64,000 nucleotides of DNA from Adiantum capillus-veneris (GCA_014529385.2 CM043966.1:88440587-88504586); one strand, 5' to 3'. Shown: positions 13,421 to 25,181, counted from the first letter of the stretch. Program-made: numbers and translations. The notes: generated by a model from the letters alone, not told the origin.

Positions 13421-13884
13421 GGTGTTTCCACTTGCCAAGATGAGTAATGAGAAGGGAGAGTCTTCAATGTTTCCTGGTTGCCAATCCTCAGCCCCTTGGT
13501 CTCCCGACTGCTTATCCTTATACTGGTCTGGCTGGTCTGTGCTGGGCTAACTGCCCCCCTGATCACCAAACAAGGAGAAAGATTGATTACAACTTGTAGC
13601 AGAAATGCAGCTCTCAATAGACATCCAATAATTCGAAAGATAATGATAATGTCTCTCTCAAAACTAAGGGTTTTGACTTAAAAACTAGGGACCCTTTCCC
13701 ACGGCGATTGGCCATTTACAAGGCTTGTAGGCTCTGAGTGAATAATAGGGAATGATTGACTATATTACAATTTAAGAATCATCAACAGCAGAATTACATA
13801 GATTCTTTTGAAAAAATGATTGAATACAGCAAAGTTTGGCGTGTATCCGGCTTTTAGGTGACATTCCATTGTATCCACTAAACA

Positions 13885-13897
13885 TTCCCCCCTTCCT
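13885..13897 (-). promoter_or_regulatory. Polypurine-tract-like site (minus)
   Basis: The minus strand reads GGAAGGGGGGAA followed by TGTTTAGTGG, the arrangement of a polypurine tract abutting a 3' LTR. The presumed LTR runs to lower coordinates; its far end and its partner were not found. Confidence 0.45.
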
Positions 13898-13940
13898 ATT
13901 CATTGCACGTCCTCGTGCAATTTGCATTTGATTGTTGCCT

Positions 13941-14633
13941 TTAGTAGTTTATCAGTCTTTTTTCCAGTGTCCCTGTGAGTCGCCTAAATTTCTCTATGCT
14001 TGCCTCGATTTCCATCCTTGTTTCTAGCTCTCTAAAAGGATTATTGTTGAGAGTGCTCTGATATGCGATATATCGAGCTCGTAAATCCTTGGTCATGGGA
14101 TTAAATATGGAGGAGTCAACTTCAAATATTCCTGTCATGAATGCCTCCTCAAAGGTTTGCATGTAATGTGAGGGCAAAAGCATGACTCGTGCATATAATC
14201 CCATGATGATGTTTTTGCTGGGAACTTCTATTTCCATATTCCAACATAGTCCTCTTGTGCCTTCCACAAATACCTGCCAAGGATGCTCCACTGCTTCTAT
14301 ATTATTGAAGGCCGTTATGCAAGTGACTAGCATCTTTACAATCTTTACAAGTATCTGGCATGCAAGATCTGGTACTTCCTTCATCATGTTGATGACTCCT
14401 TTGAGCCTTGGTTCCAAAAAAGAGGGGGATGTGAGAGGGAGAGGGCCCAGAATAGGGCCGCCAGCTAGAGTACCCCCTCCTGGAGTACCACCTTGGTGCG
14501 GGAGCAACACTACACACCTGAAGCCGACACCACCGACAACAGAGTCCAAGGCCAAGCCATCCTCCGCTACAACGGGCTCCGAAGGGGCCCCCACCCATGA
14601 GGCACGCACAGGACTGAAGACGAAGAAGCCCAC
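13941..14633 (-). CDS. Unrecognised 230-codon frame upstream of a polypurine tract
   Basis: I do not recognise this frame. Residues 1-75 are Gly/Pro-rich and low complexity. The remainder is mixed alpha-like sequence ending in a charged helix (ELETRMEIEASIEKFRRL). It ends about 45 bases before the polypurine-tract-like site at 13885-13897, as the last coding region of a gypsy-type element would, so a retroelement accessory or gag-like protein is possible. There is no zinc knuckle, protease or RT signature. A chance open frame is not excluded. Confidence 0.25.
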   Translation of the reverse strand: MGFFVFSPVRASWVGAPSEPVVAEDGLALDSVVGGVGFRCVVLLPHQGGTPGGGTLAGGPILGPLPLTSPSFLEPRLKGVINMMKEVPDLACQILVKIVKMLVTCITAFNNIEAVEHPWQVFVEGTRGLCWNMEIEVPSKNIIMGLYARVMLLPSHYMQTFEEAFMTGIFEVDSSIFNPMTKDLRARYIAYQSTLNNNPFRELETRMEIEASIEKFRRLTGTLEKRLINY

Positions 14634-14756
14634 ATACCCCCTTACCTCTCAATCACGAACCCTAGTGTTGAAATTTTTCCACTTCTCATGGAAAAGATTT
14701 TAACATAAGAGTTTATCAATTTTGAAGAAGGTCTTTACCATTTTGATGCGTACATT

Positions 14757-14830
14757 TGAGTGTGTGCTCTCCTCTCACTCTCTTGATTGTGTGTGAGTGT
14801 GTGCTCTCCTCTCACTCTCTTGATTGGTGG
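14757..14830. repeat. 38-bp tandem duplication
   Basis: GAGTGTGTGCTCTCCTCTCA and the following CTCTCTTGATTG occur twice in succession. Confidence 0.8.
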
Positions 14831-15079
14831 CTCATATAGGAAAAAGGAAACATATACATACTTGTCATGGGAGATCCCCTTAAGGAAGGTTTTTGAAAAT
14901 AAAAAGGAAATTAATCTTTGTGTTGAAAGACACACACATTCTGTGGCAATCACAATGGGACACACATGAATCCTTGATTGATTAGTAGCCTACTCGTCAT
15001 CTACCAGCCTTGGCTCTATGATCTATCCATCACAAATACACATGTGTGTGCACACACACACACACATGAGCGTGCACTA

Positions 15080-15414
15080 CAAGTTTCAGACACTTTCTCA
15101 AGTTGAGAAAAAGGGCTCTTTTCACACCCATTTTCAAACTACCACTTAGAAAAGTCCTGACAATAGAGGATCATTAGCGATGTAAAAAACGAGCTTTTGC
15201 ATGTGAAAATGAGTTTTTTCTATGTGAAAGTGACTTTTTACATAGCTAAAGTGGGTTGTCATAGTGGCGTGACTACCCAAACATTGAAAAAAAATCACGC
15301 TTGAATTTTTTTTTTCTCACTCAAAAAATCGTGCAAAAAGTGTCTTTCCCACCCACCCAATTGAAATCATGTTTTTCCTGTTCCTTTTCTAGGTGGAAAA
15401 GAGTCTGAAACTTG
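15080..15414. mobile_element. MITE-like element
   Basis: The left end CAAGTTTCAGACACTTT (from 15080) is matched by the reverse complement of the right end AAAAGAGTCTGAAACTTG (to 15414). The ~335-bp AT-rich interior has no protein and contains an inner hairpin (ATGTAAAAAA near 15180, TTTTTACAT near 15235). No convincing target duplication was seen, so the superfamily is undetermined. Confidence 0.5.
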
Positions 15415-15424
15415 GGTTTTAAGG

Positions 15425-15735
15425 TCCATCACTTGCCCAAGCTATGCTATATTACATCATGGAATGTACGTTATTCCACCACTTGTCCTACCTAGGCGTC
15501 AAGGTTCACCACTTGTCTAAGCCTAACTCCTTTCAAGCATGGAGGGAAGCAATATTTGGCCATTTGTCTAAGCACGACTCCACTCAAGCATGGAGAAAAG
15601 GAAGGTCCATCACTTGTCCATTAGTTGTCAGTCCCACCTTTTGTTGAAACAAGCTACATTTGAACATTGATGCATACAACACTCTTGTCTAGTAGCATGG
15701 ATAGTTTGGCTTAAAGGTCCACCACTTGTCTAACC
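15425..15735. repeat. Array of diverged CACTTG motifs
   Basis: GGTCCATCACTTG-type words recur about six times (near 15423, 15474, 15504, 15567, 15605, 15716), several followed by TCTAAGC or TCAAGCATGGAG. This looks like an old short-unit tandem repeat. Confidence 0.5.
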
Positions 15736-15789
15736 TACAACACATTGCATTATGGATATTTGGGTTTAAAATTCAAAACATTTTTTCTT

Positions 15790-16200
15790 ATCAAAATTTC
15801 TCATTTAAATTCAAATTTATCCGCCTCAACTTAAAATATCCCACCCAAATTTAAATTTAACCGTCTAAACTTATAATGTATAAGCAAAATTCAAATATAA
15901 TCGCCTAGATTTAAAAGATCTCGCCCGAATTCGAATTCAAATTCAAATTCAAGCTCGCTAAAAAATATGTGATTATCCCGCCTAAATTTGAAATAGCCTA
16001 CCTAAATTTAAACCATGTTTAATCTAATTATCTTGCCTAAATTCAAAGTGGCTCATCTTGAATCACATTTTTGCACCTAAATTCAAACTATCCCATCTAA
16101 ATTCAAAGTGGATCACCTTGAATCACATTTTTGTATCCAAATTCAAACAATAGCGCCTAAATTTGGATTATCCTACCCAGAGTCAAAATACCAGCTTAAA
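15790..16200. repeat. Degenerate CCTAAATTCAAA array
   Basis: More than ten copies of a CGCCTAAATTCAAA-type word alternate with TATCC. Within it, a roughly 60-bp unit containing AAAGTGG, TCACCTTGAATCAC and ATTTTTG is duplicated at about 16037-16085 and 16098-16147. Confidence 0.65.
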
Positions 16201-16978
16201 TTGATACTAGTTTGCATGGATTTCAAGTTGTCCCATTCTTAAAAGGGTGCAATGAATGACCTTCAGTGATGCTATTTTTAGCATACAATGCTTTATTTTT
16301 TGATAGACATATCATTTGTATATGCACCTTTGATGTATTTACGGGCTCTACATGAGTTCGGAATTGTATATGAGATGCTACCATGATGCCTAGGAGTTGT
16401 AGAGATGCACTCAATTTTATGCATTTGAAGGATGGCCGGACATATTTTTTATGCCCTAGGTATAAAAGTCAAAATTAGGTCATTTTTTACTTATCCTTTT
16501 GAGAGTAGAGATTTCATTGAAAGTTTGTGAGGAATGTGGGGATGGTGATGTGTGTAGTGGAGCTTCCTTTTGTGCTTCTACTCTTTTGATGGCATGCAAT
16601 TGAAAGTTTAAGTGATCTTATTCTTCTATCCCTTTGTCATTTGCGTTAATGGTGTGTGGTTAAGTGTTAATTAGTCTCTACTTATTGCTTCCTTCTCTCA
16701 TTTTTCTTCTCCTTCGCTTGATTTGTGAGCTCTTTGAGTTTTTGATCTATGTGTGAGTGATTAATGAGCGTGTGCATCGTTGTCCTCTTGATTGTGAGAT
16801 TAGAGAGTAGGAATTGATTAGCACGCTATCAGCATTGCATTCCCTCTTCTTCTCTCTCTTTATTAGGATCCTCTTCTTGCACATTCATTGACTCCACGTC
16901 TCCATGCACTAGTCGGGTTTCCATCCATCGGTTTGACAATTATGTTGATGGATTGAGTTTTGCTACGACCCACCAACA
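16201..16978 (+). other. Possible gypsy LTR remnant
   Basis: The sequence ends AACA directly before the PBS-like site at 16979, so some of this stretch may be a 5' LTR. I found no second LTR copy in the window and cannot place its start. Confidence 0.3.
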
Positions 16979-17001
16979 TTGGCGCCGTTGCCAGGGATTG
17001 G
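16979..17001 (+). promoter_or_regulatory. Tat/Ogre-type primer-binding site
   Basis: TTGGCGCCGTTGCCAGGGAT matches the primer-site region typical of plant Tat/Athila-lineage gypsy elements, which use a tRNA other than initiator Met. It follows a CA dinucleotide as an LTR end would. Confidence 0.55.
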
Positions 17002-18870
17002 TTTCTAAGCTAGCGAAGTCATTAGCGTGTAGAAATGTCATTAACCATCAATTAAAGTAGTTTAGATTTTATATTATATTTTGGTGATAGTGAATAGTTG
17101 ATTTCTGGTGAAATTTAGTCGCTTGTGATTTTAATGTTGTACATTGAAAAATCAAGCATTGGATGTGTGCTTATCGATAAAATGTGTGCAATTTCTATGG
17201 ATTTGATGCTACTCATAAGTTTCTTGTGATTGGTTGTGTGTAGGTGAATTGCGAAGAAGCGGTTTCTATGTACACACACATGTGTGTATGTGTCATTCAA
17301 GTTGGAATTCAACGCAAATCTTGATGCGATTGTGAGTACAATAAATCACTCGATTACTTATTTATCTGTAGGTTTTATTGAAGATTGGGCACATCAAAAT
17401 TGGTGCTATTCTGTGTGTATTGATGTGTGCCTATGTGTAGACAAAGTGCAAGTTGATTATGGTGAATGGTTTTGAGTATGCAAATTGCACTCTTATGCTG
17501 TCAAAATTGCGATAGAATTATGTGTGTGTAAGCTTGTAAGTGTGTTAATTGTGCATATTTACACACTTTCAAATTGATTTAAACGATTGAATTAATGTAC
17601 ATCTGAGACGTTGCAAGTGCTGATTTGATTGTGTATTGGACCAATGTGCAAAAATTTACTCAATGAACTAGTAATTAGACGAATTTTTGGGTCGAAATTG
17701 AGAAAAAAACGATCCAAAATGGTTCAAATTTGATTAGCAAAGTGAGGAATGATTACTTGAATGATGAAATTACATTGCCAGGTGCTACAAATAGAGTTGA
17801 GTTGGCTGAATTATTTTTTAAAAGAAATTGGTAACTTTTTTGCTAGTTTTTTAATGATGAAAATGAAAAAACTTGATGCAAATTATCAATCTCAAGCATG
17901 CTATGTAAATTTGTGAATTTTCTTTAGTTTCTTTGGCTATTTTTGGACATTTTTAGCTCATTTTTTGAGTCTTGGCAAAGCTTTTTACTTTTTGCACTGT
18001 TTGTAGTTTTCTTAAAAAGAAAAATTACACACCCACACCCACCTCCAATAGCATTCAATCTCTTTTCTCTTCTTTTGTGTAGTTTTTTGGCTATTTTTTG
18101 ACTTAATTATACTTTTTTCCCCTATTTTATGACTTTATTTTTATCTTGGGCTTTTTTCTTTTAATTTTTTTATTTTCTTTTGTTTTTTAAAAAATCAACC
18201 AAAAGAAAAACTTCCATCCCCAAAAATTCTCTCGTTCCCAAAAAGACAATTTTAGCCAAAAAAATAAAAACAATTAAACAAAAGAAAAAAACAAAAAAAC
18301 AACTAGAAATTAAAAGAAAAGAAAAAACCAAAAACAAAACAAAATAACCATTCAAAATTTTTTTTGAAAAAAAACACACACACACACACATTCACTCCCT
18401 CACACCCACACCTACTACACATCATACTCACACACCCTAAATTAACACACTCGCACACCACACAGGCGTGCGCATGTGTTTTTAGTTGCATTTTGTATTT
18501 AACTATTTGTTAATGTCCTATTAAGTCACCATTTTCCTTGAATTATGTCAAGAGTTTCAAAATGGATTTTGAGGTGCGATCTATCTAGAAAGTTGTCTCA
18601 TGAGCTGAAAAAAACTTGACATTTTTTTGAAATATCAATTCCATCTTTAACCTTGTCCTTGCACAACATTTCACAACCTAAACTGTGTTAAAAAATCATT
18701 TTAAAAAACAAAAAAAATTAAATAAAAACTAAAGAAATAACAAAATCAAATTCACCCAAAAAATTTAGCAAAAAATAAAAGGAAAAAAAAGAGCAAAAAA
18801 TTCAAGAAATATTAAAAAAGGAGAGAATGAAATAAATAGAAAAATAAAAATTCAAAAAAATAGAAATGCA
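17002..18870. other. AT-rich non-coding, possible retroelement interior
   Basis: No protein is recognisable. A T-rich half (about 17930-18190) faces an A-rich half (about 18240-18370) and could pair locally. A CA-rich stretch occupies 18366-18470. It may be the untranslated interior of the element whose primer site lies at 16979. Confidence 0.4.
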
Positions 18871-19410
18871 TTGTCAAGCACAACTTCTACTTTGACAAAT
18901 GCATTGCATTTGGCATACAAATCAACCAAGGCATTGCCAAGAATCCATTTTGGCTCCAAAACACTTTGGCTCCGAAGCACTTTGACTCAGATATCAACCA
19001 AAATAGTACCGAGCAAAACTTTAATTGCATCCACATTAATTTTTTCTACTCATGGATGTCGAAGACTGCTATCCAAGGCTGTAGAGACAAATGAGCCGGT
19101 TATAAGTTGAGCAATTCATGCCCGATTTGCACACTGTAAAACACGTGTTGTAGCCCTTTCTAAGCACTAGCAAAAAAAAAAACCCTATTGAACTTGATTC
19201 AATTTCTCAATACACATCTTGAGATGGTCCAAAAATAACAAACCAATCCCCCAAAATTCTTAAAGTTCCCATATCTTCATTGTCCAGACTCCAATATTGA
19301 CAAGCCATAAAGACAGGCATGGAGAGCATGTCATGCACTACACTTCTGACCTTAAAAGATCGCATTTTGATAGCAACTCTACATCCTAGCTTATTGGCAT
19401 CAAACCTCAT
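18871..19410. other. No recognised feature
   Basis: Short open frames only. The minus-strand frame 19207-19410 may be a decayed continuation of the PPR-like piece beside it, but I could not confirm that. Confidence 0.4.
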
Positions 19411-19550
19411 TTACTCGTCCCAAAACCCACAATTAGCATACATTTCAATTAATGTGTTGTCATAACAGAATTTGGCATAAATCATAACATTGTCAGAACT
19501 AAAAAATGCATGCAAACCCTTATCTTTCATTTTATGCCCACAAAGCAACA
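19411..19550 (-). pseudogene. PPR-like fragment fused to gag debris
   Basis: The minus strand reads DNTLIEMYANCGFWDE, which closely resembles the TLIDMYAKCG-type core of plant pentatricopeptide repeat proteins, RNA-binding factors of organelles. An upstream GLHAFFSSD fits the preceding GxxxHA helix. It follows gag sequence in one continuous frame, so a small piece of a PPR gene adjoins gypsy debris. It is too short for a firm call. Confidence 0.4.
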
Positions 19551-21069
19551 TGACAACGTTGTTCTTTCCCTTTTGCTCAGTTTGTTCCTTAGCTTTTGTT
19601 GTCTTGGGACCCTTCTTATTCCCTTGTTGGAACTGAATACTCAAGGCGACTATCATGTGATCTATGACTACCAAAATAGTTTTGGGCCTTTGTGAGTTGA
19701 CATACTCACTCATCTCTTTTGGTAGGCCGGCGCAAAATTGTTACATTTGTTTCACAAAGTCTATCTTCTTGTAAACATTGTCTTTGAGATGTAATTCTCA
19801 AAACTTATCTACATATTTTTGTATAGACTCATATTTTGGTTTTGCAAAGTTTATCTTCTTGTAAACAGTGGCTTTGAAATGTAATTCTCAAAAACTTATC
19901 TACACATTTTTGCATAGACTCATATTTTTGTTCGCAAAGTCTATCTTCTTGTAAACATTGGATTTGAGATGTAATTCTTATCTACAATTTTTGTATAGAA
20001 TCATATTTTTGTTTTGCAAAGTCTATCTTTTTGTAAACAATTCCTTGAGAGATTCTCAAAACTTATCTACATAGTTTTGTATAGACTAATAAGGTTCCAT
20101 CTTCAAGCTTCACCATTCCATGAGGACTTTATCTTGGCATCGCTTGCGAGTAATCGCTTCATAGTAGCAATTTCAAGGCCTTTCATGTCTTTGGAGCTTC
20201 ACCTTGGGCACGTAGGCTTGCCCAGCATTAACGGATTGACTTTTGGAAATGCATGGAGACATTTTGTAACTTTGAAGATTCCAAAAAATCTTCATCTCCA
20301 AAAGTTGTGTCACATTGTTGAATAAAAGCAAACACTTTATCAATTTCTCTAAATGTTCCATCGTAGGTAAGGAAAGTGATGTTCTTTCCTCCGTCTTTGA
20401 ACTTCTTAAGCTTGTGTGACATCTTCCATGACGTATAGCTTCTTTGTTTACCTCTTCTTTTTTCTTTCTTGGGTGATCAATCATTGCTCTCCTTACAGGA
20501 GCATGATGATGAGAAAGATGAAGAAGAACAAGAACAAGAAGGAGAGAATAGTGATCGCTTCCTCCTTCTTGAGTTGTTTCCTCCCTTCTTAGGATTGGTA
20601 GTGGAGAGAGTGCCTAGTGACTTCGTCTTGTTCTTGGGAGGGTCGCGGGTGACAACCTTGCATGTCGCCTTCTTATGGATGCATCATTCTCAAAGGTAAT
20701 GGGTGTGTCATTTTCATACCTCTCCCTTGAAAGTTCTTGATGCATGGATTCTTCTTGAGTAGTCTGCCTTGGAGGTCCTACCGGTATTTCCTCTTCATTA
20801 CCCAAAGAGATTCCTCCTTTGAAAATCTCACTAGGAGGCCTCATAGGAGCTCTCTCTTCTTGAGTACTTGGAGAGACTTGAAGAGCTTGTATTTGGCTTT
20901 GAGCCTTGGCTTGCAAAGTAGGTTTTCCCATAACATCTTGAAGCTTTTGAACAAGATAGTTGACAACTCTTTGTCCATCATCAATTGTTACACTATGTAC
21001 TAAATCCAAGTTTTCAATATTAATCATATTCTCTTGATTATGTTGTGTCATGATTAGATTTTCTTTCAT
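19551..21069 (-). pseudogene. Gypsy-type gag relic
   Basis: On the minus strand, a Gln/Pro-rich N-terminal frame (21069-20614) is followed by FKDGGKNITFLTYDGTFREI and VFAFIQQCDTTFGDEDFL (about 20430-20260). Next come several YESIQKYVDKF, ELHLKDNVYKKIDFVK units and QFCAGLPKEMSEYVNSQRPK (about 19730-19680). These match the capsid-like region of plant retrotransposon gag proteins. Stops and frameshifts separate the blocks. No protease, RT or integrase follows; the frame runs into the PPR-like piece. Confidence 0.7.
19750..20095 (-). repeat. Coding minisatellite in gag (about four units)
   Basis: AAGTCTATCTTCTTGTAAAC-type words recur near 19758, 19849, 19938 and 20019, each followed by a TTCTCAAAACTTATCTACA-type word. 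The unit is about 80-95 bp. On the minus strand each encodes a version of KYVDKF-ELHLK-VYKKIDF, so one stretch of the gag capsid region has been amplified. Confidence 0.75.
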
Positions 21070-21522
21070 CTGTATGGTAGCTCTTTCCTTGGTACTTCCA
21101 AAACCTTGGATGCTACTCCTCTTAACCCTCGAAAAATAAGCACTTAAGTAACTACACCCATGGTTTAGAATATTGTTAATTGCAAAGAGTACGGAGAATG
21201 GGTTTAATAGTGCTAAGCTAGCATCAGTTCCTATCGAGTGGCTAATAGCTCAATAACGGTTAATCCATAGACAAGTCTAGATTAAGATCATAGTTCCCAA
21301 TGTTGTCCCTCGTACCCTATAAATAGGCATGCCAACTAAGATAACAAATCTAGTCCCACTTACTATATTGTCAACGAACAAATCCAACCTTATAGTATCT
21401 AAGTATTTTCTTTCAATCACCTTGAAAATAGATTATGAAAGGTGATTCCTCCCTTAACAAGATTCTTTACAGGAAAACTAGGCATTGTGTCGAGATGATT
21501 TCATTGCACCATTTACACACGT
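21070..21522. other. No recognised gene
   Basis: Likely leader of the minus-strand gag relic. No LTR boundary was identified. Confidence 0.4.
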
Positions 21523-22625
21523 TGACAGAGGAAAGCCAAAGCGGGGCACCTCTATAGCTTGGCCTCTCTGCCAGTTCGGAACCACAAACCTATCTACTCA
21601 AAACTCCAGCACACGACTTTAAAGACACCTCCAAACCCGCTACTACTTTAAATGGATTGAGGGTCTGCATGTTCCAGCCAATGATCAGCACTTCACTGCA
21701 AGCCAAAACCCCAGTAACATGGGATTTGTCGATGAAGTTTGAACAGTCCCGGAACTCAGCATTACACACACTCACACACAATCACCCCCCCATCCCATGT
21801 GATTGTCAGCTGAGGTTGTTCTATGAAATTATTTGACTAGACCTCCCTCAAGCCCCCTAGCTTGCTCTGCAATAAGGCTCAACAAATCTGCTTCATACAC
21901 CAGTCGTCGCAGGTGAACTCTTGGGTTCATGGCTATACCACCATACAAAATTGTCCTGTGAAAATCTGCTACAAGAAGTGAGTAGGTATATCTAGCTGAA
22001 TACTTCTTCGAATTATGGCCCTTGCATGGGGATTCACAAGCTGTTGTACATTATCCAGGAGCTCTGCGATATCATCAGCACTGCCCAGAAACAGAGGAAG
22101 CCCTTTATGTAATTGCACTCGTTGTATATCAAGAATGTGCCGCTTGCCATCAGAACCCCTTACCCCCAGCTACGAGCTTTTCAATGCCTGCACACCTTTT
22201 GATTGCAAGATCTTGCTGTGCAATTACACACACACATAGGTCCTGCAAGCAGGCTTCCAGCATGGCCTTTTTGAATGCGCACCACAGTATATCCCTTTGT
22301 GCTAGCTCCAAGGCAAGGGCTCAATCTGATCCCCTGCTGACACCAGTGATCACCACAACTGAACCTCCCCCAGTCTGGCTGGCTATCCGAGGAGGGCACA
22401 CACACCGCGAATTACTACTGGCTCTTGTTGCGCAGTTACACACACACACACACAGCCCCTGCGAGTAGGTTTTCAGCATGGTGATACCTGCTTGAATGCA
22501 CAGCACAATATTCCCCCTTGCTCGTCTCCTGCTCACGCGCGCACCTAATTTTCTCAGTATATCCCCCTACTCGTCTGGCTCGTAAGTTTCCTCCCTCGCG
22601 ACAGTTGGCAGCACACACACACACA
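21523..22625 (-). repeat. 3' LTR (minus orientation) of gag-only element
   Basis: Near-identical to 25181-26272 over its length, with small indels. Each LTR has an internal duplication of a CAATTACACACA / CAGCATGG segment about 220 bp apart. Confidence 0.75.
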
Positions 22626-22635
22626 ATTACTAAAA

Positions 22636-23000
22636 AAGCTCTCCTTTGCTAGGTCGTCACAGCTCGCCCATTTCTTTAAAAAAACCAGAAAAATCTTATA
22701 TCATCCCTTTAACTGTACCTACCCAAAGGGTATACACATTGAGACCGACCCAATTCACACTAAAGCAACTGTTAATGGGAGTTTTCAGAATTCGCAACTT
22801 GCCAAATTCCGACATTACGGTTCAACTCATGCCAAGTAACCTCTCACAAATACTTCGCATGGCAATTTTCTATTGATAGGCAGAGCTGAAAGGCAGTACG
22901 ATGCTTTCTCCAACAAGGTATAAGTAAGCGAGCAATAGTTTAATGGAAGCTTCACTAAAACTGGCATTATGTTGCCAAGAAAAGGTTTAGGATTGATGGC
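22636..23000 (-). repeat. Family 3' untranslated region, copy 1
   Basis: The segment from AAAAGCTCTCCTTTGCTAGG to TTTAGGATTGAT recurs at 27285-27577 and 27787-28171. In this element it lies between the gag-like frame and the 3' LTR. Confidence 0.8.
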
Positions 23001-23343
23001 CAAACTACCATAAAACTACTTTAAAAAAAACATCAAAGATTGAATTCTGGCACAAACCCGCATGTGAGAAACCATATCACTAGTAATGCGAACTCGGAAC
23101 AACACTCAAGACAGGGTCACTTTTTGAGATGCTTTTGGCGGCACATCTTCCAGCACGTATCAAAGACTAGCATTGCCGAGCACTGTATAGGCAACCTTAG
23201 CACACTAAAAAATGGGAAAATCAAGCATGCCATATATACATGGGCTGGCAAACATCAAACCAAAACACTCCTGACATAGTTTGCCAACCCCCCTAGCCTG
23301 CTCTAGAGCATTCATGCTCAGCAGAAAGAACAGCAAATGCTCA

Positions 23344-25181
23344 TCACCTTCCACCTGGATCCCACACAAAAGTAGGCAAATCCCACATAATCAAAGCAAG
23401 ACAAAAATCTTCGTAGATAGACTTTTCGTCCAGTGCCGATTGATGCTGATAAACATCTGGCAATTCTTGTAACATCGCATTGACTTTAGCCTCAAGTGCT
23501 GGCACACTCGTAGACCCATTTGACTGCCCCTTTTCTTTACTCTCGCTATCAGCCTCAGACCAACTCACCATGTCGGTGCATACATGACCAAATTCAGCAC
23601 CTGGATCCACCTCATTGGGGAACACCCCATTATCAGATACATCAGGAATTTGCTGACCATTAGACTCTCCTTTATTGCTACCAGCACCCTCAACTTCATG
23701 GAAAAACAGTGTATTTAGCATCCCACAATTATATGTCTGATCAGTTCCTCTTAAAATTTGCAATCTCTCAGAAGCTTTCTGGACATAGCTGGTCATATCT
23801 GCATCCATTTCCACAACAGGTAAATCAAAGCCCCAATCTGCTTTATCATCAGCAAATGTATCCACACTAGGGGTTTGAGATGAACCTACATCATGAATAT
23901 CCACATTTCTATACATGAAAGCAGGCTGGCTAGAACCTCGATCAGAAGCATCTTCGTCAAGAGACAAAGGTTGATCATCTACAAACACTACATTGTACTT
24001 AGAGTATGCATCAGGAGCATCATCGCTTTGCTCATAGTCATCAGCATCAGTAGCAAGAGGCTAAGAACTTGTAAGCTGACAAGCATCACAGGAAGGGTCG
24101 CATGCATTATATTTATGATAAGTTTCCCTACATGAATCTTCCCTCACATCAAAGGATTCCAAAGCCTGATTCCCTTCCTTAGCATTACGAGCCTCATCTG
24201 GACATCCTGATCTGATGCTTCTTGTGTATGGAGAGAGGTCAAATATCGTAGAGTCATGACAAGAATACCCCTCATCAGTAAATGCTCCATCAACTGGAAT
24301 ACAATCCATAGACTTGCCAGCAGCAAAGAACAAGCTTGCACTATAATCATCAGATTCCAAATCACTACAATAGCCACTCTCAGATAAATCATCACCATCA
24401 AACAACTTGACTGAAGCCTCATCAACCATTTGTAAATCTCTAGCATGCAAATCTGATAGATGATACGCATTATCATCACAATATGCATCAACATCAAATG
24501 GACTCTGCAACGTTTCCCAAAACTCATTTTGCAATGACTGAAAAGTAGCGACAAGAAAACTCTCTATTGGATCCTTGGGCTTTGGCAGCCTCCAATAACG
24601 CATTAGCAATGAAAACTTCAAAGCCAACCAATTATGGCGCCAATCATCAGGAAGCATATGGATAAAGACGAAAGCATCACTAGACAATCCCTGGGAAGAA
24701 AAATTTGCTCTTGCCTCATCATCTACTATGTGAAGATGTGTCATTTCTTCTTCCACTTGTGCAATCCAAGACTTTATGCATTCCTCATTTGTACTATAAA
24801 AGTATCGAGAATGCATGGCCGGCACCTCGAGCTCTACATAACGCTTTAGCAAAGCAACCTTCATCAATTGCCAATTGTATTGCACATGTCTAGGAAGACT
24901 TTTGTAAAACTGCAAAGCATCTTCGCACAAGCCCTGATACATAAAATCAGCCCTTTCCTCATCATCATACATGCCAAGCTCCAAAAGTAAATCATCAGCC
25001 AAAGCCACCCATGACTGTACATCTTCACCTTTCCTTCCACAAAAGCAATATACATGATAGACCTCACTTGCATCCATTTGAAATCTTGATCAACCTTTGC
25101 GCTTTTGAATATGTAACCACCTCCCAAATCTCTATCTGAAGGTACTAAAACTGGCTCCTCAGTGGCAGGCACCAAAAACAT
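23344..25181 (-). pseudogene. Gag-like protein with duplicated capsid module
   Basis: On the minus strand, MFLVPATEEPVLVPSDRD (from 25181) is followed by a frameshift near 25085. The main frame then runs from 25077 to a single in-frame TAG at 24061-24063 and stays open to 23344. Two similar ~65-residue modules lie in tandem. The first has DVQSWVALADDLLLELGM, FMYQGLCEDALQFYKSLP and NWQLMKVALLKRY. The second has CIKSWIAQVEEEMTHL, FSSQGLSSDAFVFIHMLP and NWLALKFSLLMRY. Both have the W...F..GL..DA....LP....NW..LK..LL.RY spacing of retrotransposon gag domains. The long C-terminal part is Asp/Glu/Ser-rich with no zinc knuckle. Confidence 0.65.

Noticed and set aside
13941-14633. Host gene on the minus strand
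   Set aside because: No recognisable domain, a low-complexity N-terminus and a nearby polypurine tract point to a retroelement tail or chance frame.
15425-16200. CRISPR array
   Set aside because: Units are diverged, spacing is irregular, there is no cas context and the DNA is plant nuclear.
22015-22468. Coding frames inside the 1.1-kb LTRs (21523-22625, 25181-26272)
   Set aside because: They differ between the two LTR copies through indels and include CA-repeat translations; no domain.
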